Source of the DNA: Carposina sasakii
Taxonomy: Eukaryota; Arthropoda; Insecta; Lepidoptera; Carposinidae
Direction of reading: 5' to 3'
DNA length: 64,000 bases
NCBI GenBank assembly: GCA_014607495.2
Contig: CP053161.1
Coordinates: 8,627,115 to 8,691,114 of the forward strand
Shown here: positions 1 to 11,515 of the stretch, one piece after another
Numbering within the stretch: position 1 is the stretch's first letter
How the letters are laid out: every line of letters starts with the position of its first letter
Notes under the pieces: model-generated
Seen by the model: only the letters and a program-made list of their open reading frames with translations
Told to the model about the DNA's origin: nothing
The model's database searches: none
Position numbers and translations under genes: made by a program

Positions 1-230
1 TGTTATGACATTGAGTTCGTGTCGGGGTCAAGCGGGGCGGCGGGGGAGGGATACTGCGATAACTGTGCGAAACCGGCGCTCACGCTTGTTTCTATTCAGT
101 GTAACTCGTGATTCCGACTTTATAGCGTGGTGATTCTTTCGTGTGTTTGTCAAGTTTATTTGAACTGATTGATTTATACAAAAATAAGTGTAATTTGGAC
201 AGTATTTACCTGTTCTTTTTTATTAAAATA
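1..230 (+). promoter_or_regulatory. Possible core promoter / 5' end of a gene lying outside
   Basis: The first 60-80 bases are far richer in G+C and CpG than the DNA that follows. An arthropod-type initiator TCAGT lies at 96-100, and an AGCGTG resembling a downstream promoter element lies at 124-129, close to the expected +28 spacing. This is compatible with a transcription start pointing rightward. No reading frame or splice site confirms a gene, and the region is cut by the window edge, so the call is tentative. Confidence 0.25.
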
Positions 231-1487
231 CTTAAAACAGCGTCCATCTTGTTTTCATTTCAATCTTTTACTTTAAAAGCGATTCGCTAACATAGACGTT
301 TCACGTTAAAACCAACGGCCGTGTGCCCCGACACAGCCCCACCCGCTTTTTTTAAAAGGCAGTCAGTTAGTCATTGAATAAGATGTAACTAATTGTTGTA
401 AATGTTTAAAAAGCGTACTTACGAGTACTACCAATTTTTTTTAGAGGCAATTCGCAATCGATCATAAAAAATATTATTTCAATAAGTAAAAAATTTAAAT
501 GAAACACGTCTACACGTTCGAACGAATTAATTACTAACCCAATTTGACGAATGTGACATCGCATATTCTATATTATGTTGCCAACCACGATGTTTTGCTA
601 TTTAAACGCAATAGTTACCATGGTTTATGTTCAAAAATAAGTCAATCAATATGTGCAAGTTGCATTCAAGACCAAAGTCATTGGGAATTTATGATTGGGC
701 CTCAGGTTATTTCAAACGGTAAACAAAGGTACCGTGTTCACCCTCGCATCTCATCTCTTGTATGCAAATGCGTACAATTCCGACTTTTACTATCAACAAA
801 GTAATAAATAAGTTTAAAGAACGTACACGAAGGGTCCGCAGAAGTCCATTGTCAGAAAGTGAATTCGTTTTTAGGGTTCCTTAGCGATGTAAATTATTAA
901 ACAAAGTTAAGCGAATCAAGTATTGCAGTTTGCAGTGCAATAATCAGCAAAAGAAATATTATAGGTAGTACGTAGGTACTACTAAGTGTACGTCAATATC
1001 CTTTAGTACTTATAAAAGAATTAATAATTTATTGCTTCTTCTAAATTATGATATTAATTTTAGTGTAAAAAATTAAGCTTATTCAAAAACTACTGTAGGT
1101 TTATAAAAAAATCCCCTTATCCTATTAAACCCTAAGAGCATAAGAGCAGACATCGGCAAGACTAACTGTTAGGTAGGTACTAACAATTTTTTTCGGGGCC
1201 AATTTTTTTTAAAAAACATACGGAATCATTATTTACTTATAAGAAAGTTTTATCTTATGTGAATTGGGCGTATCCAACATTGTGACAGTTTTATGATTTC
1301 AAATGTGTTCAGATTTTTTGAACGTATTAGTCATGGAAAGAATATTTTGTATGCAGATCATAAAATCGACAAAATGTTTGAATGCTTATTTACCTTATCC
1401 AAGGTATACAAAATGCAAAGATGACTAACTTACTGAACTATAAACACGCAACCCAAACTACTGGACGTAGTCGCACACGTAGGTATA
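231..1487. other. Intergenic, no gene seen
   Basis: AT-rich sequence with many homopolymer runs. The one open frame (544-804) begins at a non-ATG codon and has no recognisable composition or motif. I see no RNA gene or repeat copy shared with the rest of the window. Confidence 0.6.
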
Positions 1488-1864
1488 CAGTGTGTTTTTC
1501 GTTGCCGTCCTTAACGAAGGGTACGTACTCTATACATCAAATAAAGTAAGTTTATGTCAAAACAAATGCCGGGAAATGAAGTAAATTTTTTTGAAAAAAA
1601 AAATTACTTGATCGGACAAAATTTATAATGTCCAGTGTTTATGCAAGTTTTTTCATAGACAGATATGTGAAAATATCTTCATGCGAAATAATTAATAATC
1701 GCGCGTCTATGTGCATTTGCAGTAAAACGCAGTCTATTTACTCAACTTTGGACCCTAATATCTTGGGAACCAGACACTTCCCAGGTATGCGTCCATGGAG
1801 AAAATATATCGTGATGATGAGGAGATTCCGTAGTTTTCGGGAACGTTGACGACTAAAAATCATC
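1488..1864 (+). mobile_element. Family A short DNA transposon (MITE-like), copy 1
   Basis: About 377 bp, one of four copies in the window (others at 10099, 40665 and 47578). It starts with CAGTGTGTTTTTCGT, preceded by TATA, and its right end matches the other copies up to AAAAATCATC. Where intact, family ends read CAGGGTG...CACCCTG as imperfect inverted repeats. The right end here abuts a copy of repeat family B. The 73-codon frame inside (1628-1849) is not conserved as a protein between copies. Confidence 0.75.
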
Positions 1865-2045
1865 CTCTATTGAGGGGTCGCCCACCACCGGGCCCTACAC
1901 CCTCCGCTGACCCTCCGATCTGCCGACTCATGATCACGAAGACAAGACACTACAGTCGTAACGAGAAGCCAGATCCAAGCACCTAGCATGCAACCATAAA
2001 TAGATAGCTGCTAATCCGAAAACCAATTAAAAATTTTATAGTCGA
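1865..2045 (-). repeat. Family B hammerhead-bearing repeat, copy 1 (5' truncated)
   Basis: About 180 bp matching the 3' two thirds of the 253-bp B unit in antisense orientation. The conserved 3' end (CTCAATAGAG in sense) is at 1865. The 5' end breaks at about 2040-2045, within a few bases of the predicted hammerhead cleavage site, so the catalytic core is absent. It lies head to head with copy 2, and the two form a large inverted repeat around an AT-rich spacer. Confidence 0.85.
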
Positions 2046-2234
2046 TTTATATTAAATTATTATTTATTATTTTTATTTTATATTATTATAAAATTATTAT
2101 AGATAAATAAATATTAAATAATTTTATATAATAATTTTATATTTCTAAACTAATATGTAGATATTAACATTTTTTATTTTATATTTTGATTGAGGGTATA
2201 AAAATGATTTGCAATACATTGGTTTTAGTTGTTA

Positions 2235-2487
2235 GTTAGTTGGTTCGGTAGATAGAACTAACATGGAAAACTAATCCTGATGATGCCACGGGTGTTGGCG
2301 AAACATATGTCGATTAAAATTTTAATTGGTTTTCGGATTAGCATCTATGTATTTATGGTTGCATGCTAGGTGCTTGGATCTGGCTTCTCGTTACGACTGT
2401 AGTGTCTTGTGTTCGTGATCATGAGTCGGCAGATCCGAGGGTCAGCGGAGGGTGTAGGGCCCGGTGGTGGGCGACCCCTCAATAGAG
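2235..2487 (+). repeat. Family B hammerhead-bearing repeat, copy 2 (full length)
   Basis: A 253-bp unit with the same ends as copy 3: it starts GTTAGTTGGTTCGG and ends CCCTCAATAGAG. There is no open frame of note. The 5' part holds the hammerhead-like motif, and the 3' part is a GC-richer segment around GGGCCCGGTGGTGGGCGA. There is no poly(A) tail and no obvious target-site duplication. Confidence 0.85.
2272..2316 (+). ncRNA. Hammerhead-ribozyme-like motif (copy 2)
   Basis: Read 5' to 3': stem I TAATC (2272-2276); core CTGATGA (2277-2283); stem II GCCA (2285-2288) with TGGC (2296-2299); core GAA (2300-2302); a minimal stem III ACATATGT (2303-2310); cleavage base C2311; stem I GATTA (2312-2316). 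An outer stem could add GAAAAC at 2265-2270 with GTTTTC downstream. Order and core match a type I hammerhead, with predicted cleavage after C2311. The odd point is an extra U (2284) between the core and stem II. Small stem III hammerheads are known from Penelope-like elements and retrozymes. Activity is untested. Confidence 0.6.
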
Positions 2488-2541
2488 ATTTGAACTTCCG
2501 AATAGTGACGCCTGATACAATTAAATAAAAATCACCTGTAT

Positions 2542-2688
2542 ATAGCGGTCGGGGACAGATGCAAATGATCAGTGACTAGTTGCTAGCTCATCGCCTGAGA
2601 GAACGCCCTAAGTTCCTTAGTCAACTCTTACGACATGCACAGAAAGAGTTGCAGCTGATATATTCTTATAGAAGCCCTAGCACATGAC
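2542..2688 (+). repeat. Family F dispersed repeat, copy 1
   Basis: Matches 8687-8841 and, with an internal gap, 3570-3665. Shared landmarks are ATAGCGG, CAGTGACTAGTT-like text, CTTAGTCAACTC and GCAGCTGATATATTC followed by GAAGCC. All three copies lie in the same orientation. No coding capacity is visible and the family is not recognised. Confidence 0.65.
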
Positions 2689-3569
2689 AGAATAAATGTC
2701 TTTTGTGCACATCATTTAAATTTATACTAGGGTATAGGATGTCCTGGGTCAAGCTCACTGAGCTAATAATACGGAGAATTGATTAGTACCGTCACAATAG
2801 TACTAAAATCTGATATTTTCATATGGGATACCGTAATAAAACCTCTATTATTGCTTCGAGACGTTTAAATCGCAGAAGATCTACATAAAGGGAAATAAAC
2901 TAAATCAGATTTAATTGGCTTTTTAAACGCACAATGCTGGTGTTAACTTAATGATCGACCAGCAATGCCAACTCTATTTACTCATTTTCTTACGTTTTAT
3001 CTTTGATACAAGACCCTTAGCTGTGTTATTATAAAAGTGGGTAAAATTTAAACAATGTTTAGCTTATTTTTTTTTAATTATACGAAAAAAGGAGGATAAT
3101 ACATAATACGAGTCTTCATATAGGTTAGTGCTACAGACTCTAAACAATTCTTCTATAATTATTATTCAAGAGAAAAAAATGAGTCCTTTAAAAAAGGAAG
3201 CCTTCTTTCAGAACGTATGTAAACGTATTTGAACATGAACAATTCAAACCTGTTTTGGAGGAAAAACCAAGATAACAAACGCCAGTATAAAGTACCTAAT
3301 TTTATTTCGTCTGAGGTTCTGAGTTGTAAAATAAAAAAATTCTTCACCCGAATGAGTTCTGCTCCCATACACGTGTATCGCACATTCGAGAGGAATTGTA
3401 AATTGGTGTATTAAATTGTAGCCTTTTTCATATGCATTTCATATTTCATATGATTATGTAAGTATGGTGGACTGCACCTATCCAAAACTATATGGGAGGT
3501 CAAAATTCAAAATATAAAATATATAAAAAAAGTAGATTCTATAAAATGAGATGGCCAAGGAGATTCTAC
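2689..3569. other. Intergenic, no gene seen
   Basis: AT-rich. The two overlapping open frames at 3162-3414 lie on opposite strands and have no features of real proteins. Confidence 0.55.
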
Positions 3570-3665
3570 AGCCACGTTTGACATAGCGGAGTCCTTAGTC
3601 GACTTTTACATATACGGAATGAGATGCAGCTGATATATTCTAATGAAGCTTCGCATCAGCACAGG
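3570..3665 (+). repeat. Family F dispersed repeat, copy 2 (internally deleted)
   Basis: Carries the left landmark CACGTTTGACATAGCGGA joined directly to the right half GTCCTTAGTCGAC...GCAGCTGATATATTC. It lacks about 60 bp present in the other two copies. Confidence 0.6.
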
Positions 3666-6600
3666 CACCGAATTATTTTTATATAATTTCTAAGTATTTT
3701 TCTTCTACGATTTTGGCACCTTGCTGACTCCACAGAATAATACTCCTTGTATAACTATGAATACATTTACTACATTATTCAAATAACTTTGTGGTCATTC
3801 CTCCCCTATAGCTATTCACATGGAACTATTGTTCGCTGTGTAATATTATGATTTCCATCCCTCCACCTCTTGGGTACCCGATGCGAGATAAAAATTTAAA
3901 TTTAAATATCATGTTTACTGCTATCAACAAGGAAATAGTTAAGTAGATATATAGGTAAATCTATTTCAGTAGAAACCCCAATAAAGTTGTCTACTATATA
4001 ACTTAATACACAAAGCAAAAGAACATCGACAGATAACACGTGGAACCCTTTGTATTACCTAGCTTTCCTTTCTAAAAGGTTACACAATATACGTACAAAT
4101 ACTTCTATTGAACTACAAAGGTAGCTTGAAACTAAAACGCAAGGAAAATACACAGTTAAACAACATGTAAGCCAATAACACACTGTTACAGCAAACTACA
4201 CGGCCAACTGCACCCAATTACCGTGATCCCTTGCGATTTGCACGATACAGTATATTCGCGGCATAGGCGGAGCGTACAAACATTTCTATCCTTTAACTCC
4301 GTGTGTGGTAGAGGAAACAATTCTCAATTTTCCCTATCTTCCCCTTTACGCAAATCCACACGAATTCCTAATCCTTATAAGGTTTTAGTCCCGGCGGATC
4401 TTCGCGGAGATATAAAAACAAGATACGCTATTTCACGAAGCTAATTTTAAAAAGTGTTTGGTGTGTTTGGTACTTTAGTGATTTGTTGAACATTTCCTTT
4501 CTTTGTATTGATAAAAAAAAATTAAAGTTATCAGAACAATTTTTCTTATTGATTTTTAGTAACTAAAATGAAGTATTCTCTCGCTCAAGATATCATCAAA
4601 AATATTCTGAAGACGGTTGATGGTAAAACCTATTAAGGATCGTATATCAACTGTTCTCTAGTCCTAAGACACTGATAGTGGCTTTATAATTAATCATTGG
4701 TAAATACCATTAGGATCCACATACAAATTCAAGGCAGAAGTTTTTACAAAAGTAATAGGCTCCCTAATTGTCCAATGTCCATTTCCAGATTCTAACTTGG
4801 GAGTGGCTTCTGTGGCCACAATTCCGCCTGTCTTTATGTCAGGGAGTCTGGTTAAAGCCAGCGATGGCCCCGCTTAATTACCATACCTTATTGGAGAGAA
4901 TAAAAAGTTTAAGGGAAAATAGTCGTCTTTTTGTGGGTCCTTAAAAGTTTTATTTCTCGAGTTTTTTACTGAAGTCGAATGGCAGAATGAAGTAAAGTTT
5001 TGGAATGAATATTTTCTTGAATGCTATTTTATGTAGATGTTTCATGAAGAAAATCTCGCATTTTATATATCTACCTAAATGATATAACAGGATCTAGTTA
5101 AAATAAAATAATAATTGGACGTACACAAAATTTATTGAATTGGCATATTCAGATTTTGAAAATAAAGCGGCATAAATAAAAAGCAATAATAATATTTTAC
5201 TTACTTCCAAACACAATTTGTACGTAACAAACGAGCTGCCATCTAAATCAACTGTAATAGCGGACTCTAATTTTAAACGGTGATTTATTTTAAACGTTTC
5301 TAAATAATTATTTTAGAGCATCGACACCATGTTTTAACTATTGTTTAAGCCCGTTGAGATATGGACAGACATTGGACTAAAATGTATGATTTATATCTAT
5401 GCCTTTAGGCGTACCACTTTACTTATACATATTTTTGTATTTAACGGCCATATAGTATACGTGATAATTAAATTTGACCTCAGGCGTCAAAAAATCCCGA
5501 CGAAACTTTATGATCTTTACACATTTCATTTGACATGTATGTCAGATGCCGATTTAATGTTAACACTTCATAAAATAATAATACAATTTTACCTGCGGCC
5601 GCTAAGTAACTCTTATCTTAGATATTCTTTGTATGATATTAAAATCATTTGACCCATATAAATCTTGCTGCTTCCACTTGTTTATCTATACCTTTATGAC
5701 AGAGCGAAGAAAAGTATGCATGCTAAACAAGTGGCTGTTGTAAAAGAAAGAACAACTCCATGCATCTGTGTAACTAGTCCTTTAAGGGAGTAGATTTCTG
5801 TGAGGTAGTCACTAGCTAATTGAATTTGTTTTTACTATTTTATTATTTCAAACTGAAAGTTTCAAGTTTTCAATTGTTAGCTTATAGAATCCCTTTTATG
5901 ATTTCAGTTAGTTTATGATTGTATTAGTATCAAGTAATCCTAAATTTTAAATTTGCTACCTTTTTGAACGTAGCTGCAATATTGACAAATCCGACAAACC
6001 AAATTAGGAAGACCACACCTGGCGAAGCCCAAAACTTCTGTTCAGCAACTCAGAAATTAATGGTTTTAATGCCAGTTTGATGAGATGTATTAACGATTAT
6101 TGATGTCAACTGATTCATAAATACGTTCACGAAAGAACATTAACGAATAAACTGAAAAGAGAATCATATATTTCTGTGATATGTTACCGGAAACCTGGCT
6201 ATTAGGAGAACGCAGTAAATTTTACAAATTAGTGGAGTATGACAAACTAAAATTGATGAAGTTTCGTCAGCTTCGGGCAGTTTTTAATTTTACTGCATGG
6301 CTTAATGATCGAGCACGTGTCAGCGACATGTCAGAAACGAAAATATTTTCCACGTGTGTTTTTGGCTAATGATGCAATTCAGGCTAACCAACCAAAAAAA
6401 TGTCTGCCTTCACTCTGCATTTATTAAAAATATTTTAAACAGAAAATTGTAGAGGAATGTGGGGGTTTGATATCTAATTATCGTGTTATTTCAAATATGC
6501 AAAACATATTTTCTACGTCGTTGTTGTACTTTACACCCACGTTTCGGTTTATATGTAAACTAAGTTCTAAACTTTAAATCCCTTGATCCATTATACCTAT

Positions 6601-6713
6601 TGTATAATATACAATAGCTAATCTAATACTACCTATATCATTTAGACGAAGTTTCATTGGGTTCGGTGCGAATCCATCGAGACCATACGGGTTGTGGGAT
6701 AAACAAACAGGCA
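3666..6713. other. Intergenic, no gene seen
   Basis: About 3 kb of AT-rich DNA. The longest frame (5341-5652, 103 codons) starts at a non-ATG codon and is rich in Ile/Tyr/Leu, as expected by chance in AT-rich DNA. The frame at 6181-6369 is similar in quality. No repeat family shared with the window is seen here. Confidence 0.5.
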
Positions 6714-6956
6714 ATAAATAAATAAATATTCACACACTTCACAACACATTGACCTAGTCCCACACTAAGATCCCTAAGGTCTTGTGTCGTAGGTACTAAG
6801 CAACGGAATATAAATACATAGATATTTATAGAAACATCTATGACTCGGAAACAAACATGGATATTCATCATAGCAATGTTTGCACCTACCGGGATTCGAA
6901 CCCAGGACCAATGGCGTCGCAGGCAGGGCCACTACCTACTACACCAATCAGTCGTC
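6714..6956 (-). repeat. tRNA-derived SINE, family C copy 1
   Basis: On the minus strand the element starts near 6956. It has a pol III A-box-like TGGTGTAGTAGG (about 6928-6939) and a B box GGTTCGAATCC (about 6892-6902), then a unique body, and ends in an (AAAT)n-like tail at about 6714-6728. The length of about 243 bp is usual for insect tRNA SINEs. Copies are at 41788-42011 and 49084-49145. Confidence 0.85.
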
Positions 6957-7167
6957 CAATAGATTGTATACACAATAAACATAATTATTATGCTAATACA
7001 TACGCAGCATTTACAAGTAGCTAAATGCTACATACCAATATAAAAGGGTATATTAAATACAGAAAACGAGTATGTACCTAAACTCTTCTCTTAAAGGAAA
7101 GAGAAAACACTTCTTAAAAAGTTGCTGTGCTTCAGATTTTAAGGTTAATAACTTAACTATTAATTTA

Positions 7168-7422
7168 GCCGAGTGGTGCCGGTAGAGTAGAGTTTGTACC
7201 ACTCCTGCCTGCCCGTGGGTATCGTACGAGGCGAAGGTGGGCAGCAGCGCCTCCCGTACTGACAACATAGTCCGAAAATCACACTGCGGTCACCAACCCG
7301 TCTGCCCAGCAGCGCCGTGGTGACTATGGGCAAAACCGCCCTGTGGCAGTAGCCTTGTGCCGTGCCCTGGGAGGGAGGCCTACGTCTAGCAATGGACTGC
7401 AATAGGCTGAAGAAGACGAAGA
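7168..7422 (+). repeat. SINE-like family D, copy 1
   Basis: About 255 bp shared with 46109-46366 and 51776-52034, and as a 3' fragment with 34219-34278. It starts GCCG(A)GTGGTGCCGG and ends TGGACTGCAATAGGCTGA followed by a degenerate GAT/GAA trinucleotide tail. Such (GATGAT)n tails are typical of RTE-mobilised elements in Lepidoptera. Open frames here on the minus strand (7053-7402) are repeat shadows. Confidence 0.8.
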
Positions 7423-8219
7423 ATTTAACTATTATATCTAATAGAAGACCTTATAAGATGACAAGACATTTAAGAGAGAGATTTTTTTTTTCATACCAAA
7501 CGATCCCTACGATATTGTAGAATATGTGACCCCAACTTGTAACTTAAGCTACACAATAAACATACATCATAACAAGTTGATCAATAGCAACAATATATAG
7601 TATCAGATAAGTAATCTCTAAAGCAATTACCAATAGCTTTGTAAAACTTCCGATGCAAACAACTGATCCAGTAACTGCGGATCCTATTAAAGTGTATCCG
7701 CCCATACGGCACCGGTCCGGGCAGCAAGTTTGATTAAAATTTCATAACCAAGGTTTACTGGTACAGACTTATAGTAAATTACGGTTGTTTCCTTAATATT
7801 AAGATATTTGGCAGCTTATTGAAATAAAGGGGGAATTTCAATATTAAGCACAATTTTGTAATGAGTATAATATTATAATGAGTATGGTATTTTTAAGATC
7901 GGTTTTTAATTGTTTTTTTTTGTGTATTACTTTAAAATCTTATCGGGTATTATGTAATGGTTGAAAATAATTATAAAAACTTAAATGCAAACAATTACCT
8001 TCCTACTGTGTTACTAAACAACCCTAATAATGTCTTTTATCGAGCTAATAGGTAGTATTGTACAATATTATATTATGCTATATTATATTGGTGGAACATA
8101 TAGACCATAATGCAAAATATTTTTTTCCCTGATAATTTCGACATTCTGTTTAAACCTCATACAAATTCTAGAACATAAATAAACCTTGAATCCAAATTGA
8201 AGACACGACACCTAACAGA
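7423..8219. other. Intergenic, no gene seen
   Basis: AT-rich, no coding signal and no repeat recognised. Confidence 0.5.
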
Positions 8220-8510
8220 ACTGCAGTAAGGAAAATCTCGCACAGTTCAACCGTCGAAAATCGGAGGCCGTTTTACGTGGGTTCACAAAACGGCCCGGTC
8301 CTCCAGGGAGCGGACCAGCGATAACTCATCCAACTATCGCCGTCAAACCGCCCGAGAAAGCTATATATCAAGTTTGATAGTCAATTATTGGCACTCGGTA
8401 CTGGAATCGCTGTCTTTGGGTTATCTAAACCATATACCTCTGCCTTGGGGATAGGCCTAATGCGCTATTCATAAGTCGAATAAGCAAATAAGGCCCGCTT
8501 GGGAGTACAT
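8220..8510. promoter_or_regulatory. GC-elevated complex island, possible conserved noncoding element
   Basis: This stretch has clearly higher G+C and complexity than its surroundings and no homology to repeats in the window. A plus-strand frame of about 57 codons (roughly 8217-8380) is open but has no ATG and no recognised domain. It could be an enhancer-like element or a relic exon, and the sequence alone does not decide. Confidence 0.25.
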
Positions 8511-8686
8511 GATTTATTTGCGGGTATTTTATTACAAATACATAGTTTGTTGTACATATTCAATGTACTTTTGAAATTAATTATAATTATGATTATATTT
8601 AGCTAATTAGTTACATGCGTACAGTCATACATACATAACTTTGTTCCCAAAATAGGGTCGTAGAAATGCAGGATCATAAAGGTGAT

Positions 8687-8841
8687 CCCATAGTCACGTT
8701 TTAGTATAGCGGAGATAGATGTAAACGATCAGTGTCAAGTAACAAGCTCATCTCTTGAGAGAATTCCGAAGTTTCTTTGTCGACTCTACGACATATACGG
8801 AAGGAGATGCAACTGATGTATTCTAGTGAAGCCCCGCATCA
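8687..8841 (+). repeat. Family F dispersed repeat, copy 3
   Basis: The longest copy of the F unit. Landmarks are CACGTTTTAGTATAGCGG, GATGTAAACGATCAGTG, TTGTCGACTCTACGAC, GCAACTGATGTATTC and GAAGCCCCGCATCA. A run of ACATACATAACTTTG upstream (from 8629) may belong to it. Confidence 0.65.
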
Positions 8842-10098
8842 TTAATTATTTTATTATGTACCTATATTTGTATAAGAATATATCTCAAATAGCCCAAGCC
8901 TATCTATAATTTATTTTAGTATTTAGTCATTTCAAATATCATTAATATTTAAACCAAATTCATGAAAATTAATGCTAGCCTTTTCATAATGTAAGAGAGT
9001 AATCCAAAATTAATGTAGGGACATAAAACGACAAAAAGCACCATAATTTTGCGGCACATGATTATAATTTGGCTTTATTGCAAAGTGTTATGAACATTTA
9101 GTTTTAACGCGAGGGCCGCAATTAATTTGAGAGATTTATTATAGGAAGGATACTAAAACAGCTTCCAAATCTTAATGTCTGCCTCAAAATGAAGCTGTCG
9201 TAATGACGGTCCCTCCACAGAGCTATTTACTGCTCTCCGAATGTTCCCATGCTCCATTCACATTCTTTAAACTTCAGATTGAATTAACAACACTAAAAAG
9301 TGCAAGAGTCACGGAATCCTGTAAAATAAACGTAACATAATCTATAGTATTAGAGAGCAGTATACATACAGCATTCCTTGAAATGTCTCCGAATTAGAAC
9401 ACGACAGTAAACACCGGGGATTTTTGACAACAAATTCAAATGTAGAATGTTGTTGAATGCTGTAATTTCAATGTCCGTAAATATACAAATAGTTTTGTCA
9501 TTCGAAATAGGTTTGTACAAGATAGAATAGACATGTTTGAATTGTCGTTCACCAAATATTCTAAAGTGCAACGGTGCATGTGATTAGGGATGCGACATTA
9601 TCTCATACCTTTTGTTCAGGAACGTTCTTGTTTTGCGGTCTGTGGTTTCGTTATAGATAACCCACATGGGATCTTATATCTTCATAGTTAAGGACCTATA
9701 TTAGGAAAATTATAACGTTTGTATTAAGTTACGCAAACCTAATACCGTTGGCTATGAAAGGTGATCTCTTCAGTGACATCTCTGGGGTAAAGGATTATTA
9801 TCGAATGACAATGTGCATTTTTTGCGTATTTATATTCAAAAGGTTCCGAAGCTTTTAAACCTAGGATGCTATTAAATTGCGCTTGCGTCTTTTGTTGTAC
9901 CATATGGCATTTTCCAGCAGATGGCTCTTTTGTCAAGCCAACATTTTCGAGTAAGTAAACCAATATTCTAAAGTATTTAATGGCTCAATGAGAATCGATG
10001 TGAAGTCCTTTTTTTTATAAATATGTTCTTTCGCTTTGACGTAAGCCTGTAATTACGAACTATTTTAACATGTCTCTGACATTAATATTAGATGTATA
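8842..10098. other. Intergenic, no gene seen
   Basis: AT-rich. Minus-strand frames at 9350-9571 and 9739-9963 are short, have no recognisable domain and no supporting context. Confidence 0.5.
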
Positions 10099-10478
10099 CA
10101 GTATGATTTTTGGTGTCAACGTTCCCGAAAACTACGGAATCTCCTCATCATCACGATCATTTTTCTCCATGGAAGCATACCTGGGAAGTGTCTGGTTTCC
10201 AAAATATTAGGGTCCAAAGTTGAGTAAATAGACTGCGTTTTTCTGCATAAATGCACATAGACGCGCGTAGCAGGATTTTTTCACGAAAAATAATTAATAT
10301 CTGTCTATAAAAAAACTAACATAAACACTAGACACTATAAATTTCGCACGATCAAGGAATTTAAAATTTAAAAAAAAATAATAATAATAATCCCAGCATT
10401 TTTTTTGGCATAAACTTACTTTATTTCATGTATAGAATACGTACCCTTCGTTAAAGGTGGCCACAAAAAAACACCCTG
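10099..10478 (-). mobile_element. Family A short DNA transposon (MITE-like), copy 2
   Basis: A 380-bp copy in inverse orientation. The left end reads CAGTATGATTTTTGGTGTC and the right end CCACAAAAAAACACCCTG. It is flanked by TATA on both sides, consistent with a TA (or TATA) target duplication as in Tc1/mariner-type elements. This copy best shows the paired ends. Confidence 0.8.
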
Positions 10479-11394
10479 TATATGCAGATGATATTTTGTT
10501 ATTATAACAACAGTATTAACTGTTGTTGGTTATATTAATAATGACTTAGGAAACGAAGTCTTCTTTTGTTTTATTTAAGTTTAGAATCTTGAAGCGGATG
10601 AACGAAATTCGTTCCGAGAAAACTAGTTTCTGGAAACAGCTGGTGAATGACGACGGGAAAGGTTAAAATCTCCTAAAATAGAAAATAAGAACAAAGTAAT
10701 ACTAGTCTTAGCGTGCTCCTATGATTGGAGGTCAGGGTGAGGATGAGATAAAATCTATGTGAACTGCACGTAAATGTATACAGGGTTAATTTTAAAACAT
10801 CAATAACCTCGCAGGACTAGAGAACTAAAATCATAAACAATAATATTTGTTCTACGAGTTTTATCATAACTCAATACATTAATTATAAATAATTTTCCAA
10901 TCTTTTATTGTACTGTCGTGACATTTATAACTCTATGTTCCATTCGTAGAAGGTAGACGCGTGCGATCGCGCGCTCACCTGTGTTATTACAGACTTAAAA
11001 ACATTCAGAAGTAATATTAAATTGATATTTATTTTTGTATGAAAGTAAAATATGTCAAATTACCAAAACTCGTAGAACAAATGTTTTTGTTTATGATGGT
11101 AGCTGGTGCTGTCAGTTTGTTGGCCAAGGGTGCAATACATCGGACTATTTGTGGCCAAAAAGTGGCAGCGGTAGGCAGTGGGGTAACTGTATGTATTCAT
11201 ATAGTAGAATACCTAATTGTACAATAGTCTAATTAATATTAGACCCTATTTATACATATAGTAGGGACTAATCCAAAACAACCACAGAACTAAAACAACA
11301 TTTAGACTAGGCACTATCAGATCCACCTCCAACTCATGAAACAGCTATTATCTCCAGGCGGACAAATCAAAACGAAATCAACATTATTTTTGCC
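10479..11394. other. Intergenic, possible transposon end
   Basis: No gene seen. At 10779 a TATACAGGGTTAATTTTAAAA sequence resembles the end of a TA-inserted DNA element, but no partner end was found. A CpG-rich patch with GCGATCGCGCGC lies at about 10960-10975. The overlapping frames at 11035-11232 are not convincing. Confidence 0.4.
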
Positions 11395-11515
11395 GTTCGC
11401 ACCCTTATCAAAATGGCGTAGACGGGTCAGCGAGGAATAATGGGAAAACTTACTTTCACGGGTCCTCTCCGTACATGTGTAACGGCCAATCTTATCAATA
11501 TGTCCTACCCCTACC
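11395..11515 (+). repeat. Diverged repeat S, copy 1
   Basis: Shares CAAAATGGCG, GGTCAGC, GAATAATGGGAAAACTT, a GTACATGTGT-like block and CCAATCTTATCA with 12120-12235, in the same order and with diverged spacing. Function unknown; likely an old dispersed element. Confidence 0.5.

Larger units (their letters stand above)
1865..2487. repeat. Large inverted repeat made of two B copies
   Basis: Arms at 1865-2045 and about 2312-2487 are reverse complements of each other over roughly 175-180 bp with few mismatches. They are separated by about 270 bp, of which 2046-2230 is almost pure A/T. A transcript through this region could fold into a long hairpin. Confidence 0.85.

Noticed and set aside
5341..5652. 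103-codon frame
   Set aside because: Starts at TTG, is dominated by Ile/Tyr/Leu/Phe and shows no domain; expected by chance in AT-rich DNA.
7053..7402. Two minus-strand frames of 71 and 80 codons
   Set aside because: They mostly cover family D copy 1 and match the shadow frames of the other D copies.
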